13,568 nucleotides of DNA from Fibrobacterota bacterium (GTDB taxonomy: Bacteria > Fibrobacterota > Chitinivibrionia > Chitinivibrionales > JANQEN01). Positions 1 through 5,887 of the stretch are shown here, piece after piece. Numbering within the stretch: position 1 is the stretch's first letter; every line of letters starts with the position of its first letter. The stretch covers positions 1-13,568 of the forward strand of contig JAUXBV010000027.1 of NCBI GenBank assembly GCA_030619215.1, read 5' to 3'. Below the pieces are notes generated by a model. The model was not told where the DNA came from, ran no database searches, and saw nothing but the letters and a program-made list of their open reading frames with translations. The translations under genes were made by a program, and so were the position numbers.

Positions 1-76
1 CTTCACAATAGGATGTACCTGTGAAAGTAACGACCAGTAAAAACAACAAGTAAATCGCTAAAAATATTCGTTTCAT
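1..76 (-). CDS. Secreted protein of unknown function, N-terminal fragment cut by the window edge
   Basis: Only the start of this gene is visible; it runs off the left edge. From the ATG at 76 it reads MKRIFLAIYLLFLLVVTFTG followed by TSYCE. This is a typical export signal: Lys-Arg, a long hydrophobic core, then small polar residues. The cysteine at residue 24 is not in a convincing lipobox, so a lipoprotein is not claimed. It lies 23 bp downstream of the FecR-domain gene on the same strand and is probably in the same transcript. An in-frame GTG at 101-103 overlaps the FecR stop as GTGA and would add nine residues before the Met; neither start has a clear Shine-Dalgarno sequence. Nothing can be said about the mature protein, except that its position suggests a partner of the FecR-domain protein in the envelope. 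Confidence 0.6.
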   Translation of the reverse strand, partial: MKRIFLAIYLLFLLVVTFTGTSYCE

Positions 77-99
77 AGTATTGTCATGATATTTTTTAA

Positions 100-948
100 T
101 CACTTATCCGGTGACGAAGGACTCGGATTTAATTCTATTATCTCTTCGATCGGAATCTCATCTTTAATCGGTTTGGTGTCTCCCTGAGTAATTTCATCTA
201 TTATATCTTCTGTTATATCTTCTTTGGGCACATCTTTTTCAGTTGCCCTTTCCTCCTTTGTTATGACCTTTTCTGCATCTTTATTTAGCTTTTTCTTTTC
301 CTCAAGAGGTATGTCACTCGTAGCAATGGTTTTTGAACCTTTTTCTATTTTTGCCTGTGTATTTTCGTGTACTTGAATCACGAAATCATGACCTACTAGA
401 CTGACATCGACAACGCCTTCTAAAACTTTAATCGTGGAAGAACCATCACTCTTAACTACGGTTTCAAACACAGTTCCCCTGATGGAGCAGGTAGCGGTCG
501 GTGTGCATAATTTGAAAGAACCTTTTTTGCTTATAATTTTTTTAATATTACAAATAACAGATCCCGTCCTAATATAAGATACCATACTGTGTGAAGCATC
601 CGAATTCTCTATACATGAAGTAACACTGAAAAGAGAATTCTCACTAATTCTTAATTTACTTCCATCCTTTAAGAGTAATAACACCTCAGATTCTTCTCCG
701 GTTTTTAACCAATCTTCTGCGGAAAGAAAAAGGTTTATACGAACATTTTCATAGGAAGTATCGATTTTAAGGGAGTCAACCCCCATTTCTTCACTGAGGC
801 GGTCCATAAGCTTATCAAGAACAACTTTTTTTCTCCATTTTACATCACCGGTAAATTGAACTACTTTTGCGGCACGAACAGAAGCTGAATAGGCATGACC
901 AGGAATTAAAAAACTGATAAATAAAAGTAATAAAAAGCTGATTTTCAT
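100..948 (-). CDS. Secreted FecR-domain protein with a charged C-terminal tail
   Basis: The 282-residue product starts with a signal peptide (residues 1 to about 22, hydrophobic core then AYSAS). Residues about 79-185 fit the FecR domain (PF04773). A segment DWLKTGEESEVLLLLKDGS leads into a strand region, and KLCTPTATCSIRGTVFE (about 146-162) matches the family signature 'TPTA..VRGT.F', followed by a 'VLEG.VDV' strand. Classical FecR is an inner-membrane sigma regulator. Here there is no transmembrane segment after the signal, no sigma factor or TonB receptor nearby, and the protein is probably periplasmic or surface exposed, as in the many stand-alone FecR-domain proteins. Four cysteines (112, 133, 148, 154) could form disulfides. 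The tail from about residue 214 is dominated by Glu, Lys, Asp, Ile and Pro and looks disordered or extended. The ATG start is supported by the signal peptide. The exact role is unknown. Confidence 0.85.
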   Translation of the reverse strand: MKISFLLLLFISFLIPGHAYSASVRAAKVVQFTGDVKWRKKVVLDKLMDRLSEEMGVDSLKIDTSYENVRINLFLSAEDWLKTGEESEVLLLLKDGSKLRISENSLFSVTSCIENSDASHSMVSYIRTGSVICNIKKIISKKGSFKLCTPTATCSIRGTVFETVVKSDGSSTIKVLEGVVDVSLVGHDFVIQVHENTQAKIEKGSKTIATSDIPLEEKKKLNKDAEKVITKEERATEKDVPKEDITEDIIDEITQGDTKPIKDEIPIEEIIELNPSPSSPDK

Positions 949-1421
949 TTTAATTCTTCACTTTCTTTTTTGAAGATTAAGATATATAAATGTATTTGCT
1001 ACTGTCCAATTAAATAATAGAGAATAAATATCTTCCGGCTTACTTAATATCCCATATAAGCCTTAAAATAAGCTTGCAAAAATTATTCACAACCATGAAC
1101 CAAGGTCTTTATGTTTATATATTTAATAAATTTAAGATTCTATTAAGAGTAATATTGAATAAAATCCAATAATTTTTTCTTTACAGAAATTATACCGTTT
1201 TTCACAATAAATGTCTTAAATATGTTGCGGCCCCTTGTACTTTGTCTTATTTATAAGGTAATATAATTCATGATTGACAATTTATTAATTTTTTCAGTGC
1301 TGTTTTATTTCACATTTTGCTGTTAAGGTAGTTTTATTAGCATATAATACAGCTTTCAGAATATTATTTAAACGGAGGTTTTTTAAAGGGAGCACCCTAT
1401 AGTATCCAAAATCAATCGGAA
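949..1421. other. AT-rich intergenic region without a recognised gene
   Basis: These 473 bases separate the transporter stop from the FecR-domain start, both genes reading leftward. Apart from the possible promoter at 981-1008 I find no RNA gene, repeat array or mobile element. An 18-codon hydrophobic ORF (1270-1326, plus) and a Shine-Dalgarno-like CGGAGG near 1373-1378 without a start codon behind it are present but unsupported. No strong hairpin plus T-tract terminates the transporter gene here. Confidence 0.6.
981..1008 (-). promoter_or_regulatory. Possible sigma70-type promoter for the FecR-domain gene
   Basis: Read on the minus strand, TGGACA (1003-1008, five of six to TTGACA) is followed after 16 nt by TATATC (981-986, four of six to TATAAT). 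Transcription would begin near 975 and leave a leader of under 30 nt before the ATG at 948. A short imperfect inverted repeat (AATCTTCA / TGAAGAATT) lies between this site and the start codon. The base match is modest in AT-rich DNA, so this is a suggestion only. Confidence 0.3.
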
Positions 1422-2825
1422 CTAAAATAGCCTTCCAAATTTCCCAAGTACCCTCCAGAGGGTGTACAATGCAAAACTACCGTAGAGGAGTGTGGCCCAG
1501 ACCATGAATATCCTGGAAATCCAGCCGGGTTGCATCTCCTTGGGCAGGCACTTAAGGTTGATAAAGAGGGTTAGGGGGGAGAGTATTGCCATGGCAACGC
1601 CGCCCATGCATGCTCCGGTGATAAGAAGCATAAGGGGAGGGAATTTAAGTCCTGCCAGTGCACAGCCGGCCAGTATCCAGCCGCCTGCAATAACGGCGTA
1701 CCACCAGCTGAGTGATTTTTTCTTCGGCCATTCATAGTTTACATAGAGAATATCTGAGATTGACCTTGCTACGCCGTCCACAATCGTAAGCTGCGTGCTG
1801 AACAGCGCTGCAAAAGCAACGGCCAGCATAATATACCAGCCGGGGCGCCCCATGACTTCTGCGAGAATATGCGCCTGTGTCACTGCAATTTCAAAGCCTT
1901 TAGGTACCAGGTTGCGTGGACGTAACACGGCTAGTGCGCCGACAATAAAAAGCAGAATAGTAGCGGTGTTAAGTAACCAGAAAAAAAGTCCCTGGTCAAG
2001 TCGCCAGTGGTTGAACCATTGGCGCCAGCGGGTTATGTTTTCTTCGGTGGGAGCGCACTTGTAACCGGTAGTGGGAACCTTCTCTTCAGTTCCCCGAAGA
2101 GGATTGATGATGGTAGTTGTACGGGCACCCATACCCATATTTTTATCACGGAGGTAATAACAGAGAAATATATTGCCCGTTCCACCGGCGCCGGCAAATA
2201 CCAGAGCGCTGAAAAATTGCGCCATGGGAATGTCGGGATGGATGTAGCCGAAATTGATCAGACCCTTACCCACTTCAGCCCAGGTATGCGGGGTGGTGAC
2301 GAATATTGCCACTAAAATAAGACCAAGTGTAACGACAGCTACCAGTATCATTTCGGTCTTTTCAACGCAGCGGTAAATCATCTTGGGGCCGAACAGCAGG
2401 AGCGCCACCAGCCCGAAGGTGATCCATGTCCATACGGCCGAATCCCCCCATCCGTCAACGCCTACCGTCAATGCTTTAAGCGCGCCGCCGGATGCAACGG
2501 CCCACCCGGGAAGAATAAAGTTGGCAAAGTTGAGAAAGATGAAAAGAACGGCAAAGCCCTTCCAGGTTCTCGCATAGCCGGTATAGGCGCTTTCGCCTGT
2601 CGCCAGGGTGTAACGGCCCAGTTCCTGGTTAACCCAGTACTGTGAGAATACACCCAGTGCAGCAGCCCAGATCATACCGGCGCCGAACGTCGCGACGATA
2701 ACCGGCCACATAATTAACTCACCGCTGCCGATTGACAAGCCCACCAGAATTGCTCCGGGACCGATAAGCTTCCAGAAACCCTTGTTTTTTGGGGGAAGGT
2801 CGGCTTCTTTAAAAGGTGTTACCAT
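1422..2825 (-). CDS. Nramp-like (APC-fold) transporter lacking canonical metal-site residues
   Basis: This 467-residue integral membrane protein has about eleven hydrophobic segments and the overall sequence character of the Nramp family (PF01566). TM1 reads IGPGAILVGLSIGSGE from residue 21. Canonical Nramp metal transporters have DPGN here, with Asp and Asn as metal ligands; these positions are Gly22 and Ala25. TM6 reads AGAGGTGNIF (211-220) where metal transporters have a 'MPHN' motif whose Met is a ligand. So the three best-known ligands for Mn2+/Fe2+ are missing and the substrate is probably not a typical transition metal; related divergent clades include Mg2+ transporters and uncharacterised groups. 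A hydrophilic stretch of about 50 residues (228-278) separates TM6 and TM7. The ATG at 2825 is preceded by AAGGA at 9 nt. The gene stands alone, with a possible promoter at 2861-2889. Family membership is fairly sure; substrate is unknown. Confidence 0.82.
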   Translation of the reverse strand: MVTPFKEADLPPKNKGFWKLIGPGAILVGLSIGSGELIMWPVIVATFGAGMIWAAALGVFSQYWVNQELGRYTLATGESAYTGYARTWKGFAVLFIFLNFANFILPGWAVASGGALKALTVGVDGWGDSAVWTWITFGLVALLLFGPKMIYRCVEKTEMILVAVVTLGLILVAIFVTTPHTWAEVGKGLINFGYIHPDIPMAQFFSALVFAGAGGTGNIFLCYYLRDKNMGMGARTTTIINPLRGTEEKVPTTGYKCAPTEENITRWRQWFNHWRLDQGLFFWLLNTATILLFIVGALAVLRPRNLVPKGFEIAVTQAHILAEVMGRPGWYIMLAVAFAALFSTQLTIVDGVARSISDILYVNYEWPKKKSLSWWYAVIAGGWILAGCALAGLKFPPLMLLITGACMGGVAMAILSPLTLFINLKCLPKEMQPGWISRIFMVWATLLYGSFALYTLWRVLGKFGRLF

Positions 2826-2860
2826 TTCAGGGATTCCTTAATGAGTGAAAATTATTATTC

Positions 2861-2889
2861 ATTATAACCTGTGTGTGTATATGTATAGA
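2861..2889 (-). promoter_or_regulatory. Possible promoter for the Nramp-like transporter
   Basis: On the minus strand a perfect TATAAT (2861-2866) lies 35 bp before the ATG at 2825. The hexamer 17 nt upstream (2884-2889, TCTATA) matches only three of six -35 positions. The implied leader of about 30 nt carries the AAGGA ribosome site. An alternating purine-pyrimidine run (2869-2880) lies in the spacer. Confidence 0.35.
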
Positions 2890-2914
2890 ATAAAAATATA
2901 AATACATTTCAATC

Positions 2915-2962
2915 CTCTGTCTGAATTATCTACGTTTTTTCGTAGATTATTCAGACGTAGAG
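2915..2962. repeat. Long imperfect inverted repeat (hairpin or operator) upstream of the transporter
   Basis: TCTGAATTATCTACG (2920-2934) and CGTAGATTATTCAGA (2941-2955) form complementary arms with a single T-T mismatch, separated by six T. After a further G-C pair and a 2-nt bulge (GT), four more pairs extend the stem to 2915 and 2962. No T-tract follows on either strand, so it is not a standard intrinsic terminator. It lies just upstream of the proposed transporter promoter and about 355 bp before the VCBS-repeat gene. It could be an operator, an RNA structure of either divergent transcript, or a small interspersed palindrome. Confidence 0.65.
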
Positions 2963-3317
2963 AATCTTATCCAGCTTCGCCGGGTCAGGAAATACAAGAT
3001 AGAAAAGGATAATTTTCATTGCGGGAACAGCTAAAACCGTCGTAAATTCAAATTATAATTATATAGCTGTATAAATTGTATTATTTTAATCACTTTCAAA
3101 GATTTTATTTATATATTTATAGAAAAGGGTGGAGAGGCGATGGCTCTTATACGGATGTATCTGCGAAGTTAAAGCACCCATCTATTAAAGTGAGAAGTGT
3201 TATCCGGGAGTTGTTATTTACAAATAAGATAAAAAGTAATTATATATCAATACCACATAGATATATAGATATATTGTACCTGACATATTACATATCCACA
3301 CAAACAGGAGGGATCCT

Positions 3318-4772
3318 ATGAACATTTATAAAAAATATAGTGTTTTTTTAATATTGCTATTATGCGCTGCTTCATTCGCTTCAAATCCGCTTTGGAACAG
3401 GGGTGGTTTTTTGGATGATAAAGTCTATGACTGTGGTGATAATGCGGATGGTTTGGAAATCGGGGATATTGATAATGACGGCTATAATGAGCTTGTGGTA
3501 GGAAACCGCGGTTCAGAGGATTTTACGATTTTTAAGAGGATTCCGGGAGTTTATGACTCATTAGCTCCCTATTATGTTCATAAGTTAAAGTATGCAATGG
3601 GAGTAATTTGTATTGCTGATATAAACGGAGATGACCTGAATGATGTTATTCTTGCACATTATACCGATTATACATCAGGTACACCAAAGGATGACAAATT
3701 GGGCGTCTGTTATCAGAATGCAACCACGAACATGTTGGATCCGGAAACCGAATACGATTTACCCAGCGGGCTATCCGCGCGCGCCTTAGGCGTTGGCGAT
3801 TGCGACTCCGATGGACTACCTGAAATGGTTGTTGCCAATGAAGAAAGCGGGAGCAGTTTATTTGTATTTGGCTGGAATGACCAGAGGGGAGATGTTGTAA
3901 TAGAGCAGACTAAAGGCGGTATAAGCGGTTATGTAATTTCAATATCAGTAGGTGATGTGACAGGCGATGGAAAAAATGACGTAGTTGTTCATGGAAGCGG
4001 CTTGAAAGTTTATGTTCAAAACTCAAGCGGGACACTCGATAATGCCACCAGTTACAGTGGAGGCGGTGAAAGCGCTGATATTGGAGATATCAACAACGAC
4101 GGGTTGAATGATGTTGTTGGTGCTACTGCCCATGGCGAAGGGATCGATATATGGGTTCAGAATTCTTCAGGCAGGCTTACGTACGAAGGCGAAAGAAACT
4201 GCGGCGGATATACCGAGGATTGCGAGGTTGCTGATGTTAACGAGGATGGCCTGGCGGATGCCGTAATTGCAAGCAGGGACAGATCGGAGTTATGGGTTTT
4301 TTATCAGGAATCATCAGGTGGCCTGCCGCAAACTCCGACAAAATATATAGGCGTTCAGGGAAAATGGCTTAATGAGCTTGCCGTCGGTGATCTTAATGGC
4401 GACGGTGCGAATGATTGTGCTGGATCAAACTGGGGCAATGCAGGTGTCGGTGGAATCTACCCGGCAAGTGTGAGTGTGTGGTTTTACGACAAACCTGTAC
4501 ATGCACAGCTTGTGCCTGAGGGTGTGATGGAAACGCTGAAAATGGTTGTAACACAAAACCGGATCAAATTCAACCTGTGGAAAGATAGCCATATTACGCT
4601 TACCGTTTCAGACCTTGCGGGAAGAGTGCAACATATAGTTACCAATGAATATAAGAAAGCCAGGGGCTATGTTTTTTCATGGGAGAAATACCAGGGCAGC
4701 GCGGGCGTCTATTTTATAACGCTAAAAGCCGGGAATAAAGCTGTCACAAAGAAATTTGTGTCTGTAAAGTAA
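3318..4772 (+). CDS. Secreted FG-GAP/VCBS-repeat beta-propeller protein with T9SS-type sorting domain
   Basis: The start is well supported: AGGAGG ends 6 nt before the ATG and a signal peptide follows (residues 1 to about 21, cut near SFA-S). Seven calcium-binding-type repeats occur at residues 50, 101, 161, 213, 257, 306 and 358 (DIDNDGYNE, DINGDDLND, DCDSDGLPE, DVTGDGKND, DINNDGLND, DVNEDGLAD, DLNGDGAND). Their spacing of 44-60 residues is what a seven-bladed FG-GAP/VCBS propeller with one Ca2+ loop per blade would show. Repeat 2 has Asp where the loop glycine is usual. Residues about 406-484 resemble the T9SS type A sorting domain (PF18962 type): RIKFNLWKDSHITLTVSDL, then AGRVQ, then GVYFITLKAGNKAVTKKF near the end. 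The protein is therefore probably exported by Sec, moved across the outer membrane by T9SS and held at the cell surface. Its ligand is unknown; propellers of this kind often serve in adhesion or as scaffolds. It appears to be a single-gene transcript. Confidence 0.88.
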   Translation: MNIYKKYSVFLILLLCAASFASNPLWNRGGFLDDKVYDCGDNADGLEIGDIDNDGYNELVVGNRGSEDFTIFKRIPGVYDSLAPYYVHKLKYAMGVICIADINGDDLNDVILAHYTDYTSGTPKDDKLGVCYQNATTNMLDPETEYDLPSGLSARALGVGDCDSDGLPEMVVANEESGSSLFVFGWNDQRGDVVIEQTKGGISGYVISISVGDVTGDGKNDVVVHGSGLKVYVQNSSGTLDNATSYSGGGESADIGDINNDGLNDVVGATAHGEGIDIWVQNSSGRLTYEGERNCGGYTEDCEVADVNEDGLADAVIASRDRSELWVFYQESSGGLPQTPTKYIGVQGKWLNELAVGDLNGDGANDCAGSNWGNAGVGGIYPASVSVWFYDKPVHAQLVPEGVMETLKMVVTQNRIKFNLWKDSHITLTVSDLAGRVQHIVTNEYKKARGYVFSWEKYQGSAGVYFITLKAGNKAVTKKFVSVK

Positions 4773-4859
4773 GATAAACTTTAGATATATCCGGTTATAT
4801 TGCCTGTAAAAAGGGTTTAATAACACGAGATATCCAAGTGCCGATTTATGCTACCCTGT

Positions 4860-4885
4860 ATATCTTCCTCTTCAGGGGAAGATAT
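4860..4885. terminator. Hairpin between convergent genes, possible bidirectional terminator
   Basis: ATATCTTCC (4860-4868) and GGAAGATAT (4877-4885) are perfectly complementary nine-base arms around an 8-nt loop. The element lies about 90 bp after the stop of the plus-strand VCBS-repeat gene and about 45 bp after the stop of the minus-strand gene ending at 4931. That is where a shared terminator is expected. No T-tract follows on either strand, so it would be an atypical intrinsic terminator or only a stabilising 3' end structure. Confidence 0.4.
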
Positions 4886-4930
4886 TCATCCTGTCAATAT
4901 AGGATAATTGCTTTTACTGTGGCTTATTTT

Positions 4931-5719
4931 TCAGGGCGTGGATTTTTTTAATGTTTGTTCAGAATATTCAGTGATTATCAGCTTACCGGAGTAATCTAAA
5001 TTAAAGTACAACCTGATGAAGAGTTCATATATCTCTTTGAACTTATTGTTAGTATATAAATAACCGTTTCGTTCCGGATTTATCAATTCTTTCTCCTGCC
5101 ATTGACACGTCTGAAAAATAAGCTCTTTAGTAATAATACGTAATTTAGTAATGTACGCAGGATTTTTGCTCCAATGCTGAATACGTATGTCAGACTTTAG
5201 TGAGTTAACGGACTTGTCAAAGAGCGAATCTGCAATACAGGTCACAGGGGGCAGGCAATTTTTACCGCAGTGAGCCGCATGCATCACATAATAAAATCCC
5301 TGAAAAAATGCCGGCAGATAACCATCAAGATATCGTAATCTGTCCCATCGTTGCCTTTGAAGGTACCTGTCGAATAATATCAGGGTATAAACAAATGACT
5401 CGCATATTTTGTTAAGCTGTTGTGCCTCAAAGTCGGAAAGGAGGTATGCTATATTGTCATGTTCTTTAAATATATGGTCGGTTTGCCGCTTGTTTGTGGA
5501 TTTTGTATACCTATCATCAAATTTGGCAATAGCCCACCCTTCCTTTTCACTGTCATAGGCGATAAAAACTTCGTCCAGGCATCCGGTGCGCCCGTCAAAA
5601 CGAACAAAAAGATGTGGAAGATGGATTGGAAAGGGGTCCCTTTTTTCGAGTGCGAATGGGTTAAAAAGAAAAGATGTTGAGAGTATGCAAATTAAGAAAA
5701 GAGATTTAAATCTTGCCAA
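4931..5719 (-). CDS. Putative exported protein of an unrecognised family, copy A
   Basis: I do not recognise this 262-residue family. It begins with a signal-peptide-like segment (ARFKSLFLICILSTSFLFN) and is probably exported. It is clearly paralogous to the gene at 8303-9040: about half of the aligned positions are identical over nearly the whole length. Shared landmarks are EKR and HLFVR (26-40), RTG (44-46), EVF (50-52), EGW (60-62), FDDRY (67-71), a conserved Cys106, a Cys151 after a His/Arg, KLRIITKEL (192-200) and FIRLYFN (234-240). Copy A has about 17 extra C-terminal residues and more cysteines than copy B. The start is a TTG at 5719; the next in-frame upstream codons contain a stop, there is no ATG in the first 60 codons, and no strong ribosome site is visible. 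It is the last gene of a leftward cluster, 168 bp after the kinase/PLP-enzyme fusion. Function unknown. Confidence 0.8.
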   Translation of the reverse strand: MARFKSLFLICILSTSFLFNPFALEKRDPFPIHLPHLFVRFDGRTGCLDEVFIAYDSEKEGWAIAKFDDRYTKSTNKRQTDHIFKEHDNIAYLLSDFEAQQLNKICESFVYTLILFDRYLQRQRWDRLRYLDGYLPAFFQGFYYVMHAAHCGKNCLPPVTCIADSLFDKSVNSLKSDIRIQHWSKNPAYITKLRIITKELIFQTCQWQEKELINPERNGYLYTNNKFKEIYELFIRLYFNLDYSGKLIITEYSEQTLKKSTP

Positions 5720-5887
5720 GGTAATAATTCTTTCTCTCTTAGTTAAAACTTCACATTTTGCGTCCTTCTTATTAATATAACAAATAATATTGGAATTATT
5801 TAATTTAATATCGTGAAACTTAGATATAGATATTATTGCATTAATATTATTTTTTTAGTATCACATTTGTAAAGTATAAAAAATGGC

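Larger units (their letters stand above)
2826..3317. other. Divergent intergenic region between the transporter and VCBS-repeat genes
   Basis: This 492-bp region holds the leaders of two divergent genes. It contains the possible transporter promoter (2861-2889), the inverted repeat (2915-2962), and an AT-rich stretch with short ATAGATAT repeats near 3257-3275 before the AGGAGG ribosome site at 3306-3311. A 10-codon ORF (3140-3172, MALIRMYLRS) has a plausible ribosome site (GGAG at 3131-3134) and could be a leader peptide, but nothing else supports it. No promoter for the plus-strand gene stands out. Confidence 0.55.

Noticed and set aside
1270..1326. 18-codon hydrophobic ORF (MIDNLLIFSVLFYFTFCC), which could suggest a type I toxin-like peptide.
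   Set aside because: Random AT-rich DNA often encodes Phe/Leu/Ile peptides. The AAGG upstream is 11 nt away, and no antisense RNA promoter or repeat copy is visible.
1422..2825. Naming the transporter MntH, a manganese/iron Nramp protein.
   Set aside because: The DPGN and TM6 Met ligands that define metal transport in that group are missing.
3076..3321. Plus-strand open frame of 81 codons overlapping the VCBS-repeat start by ATGA.
   Set aside because: It begins with TTG without a ribosome site, its second half is the translation of AT repeats, and the product resembles nothing. The overlap is probably a coincidence of the strong ribosome site of the next gene.
5751..5770. AAGGA followed by an ATG-TGA start-stop on the minus strand upstream of copy A.
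   Set aside because: A start-stop pair alone is common by chance, and it is out of frame with the signal peptide that supports the TTG start.
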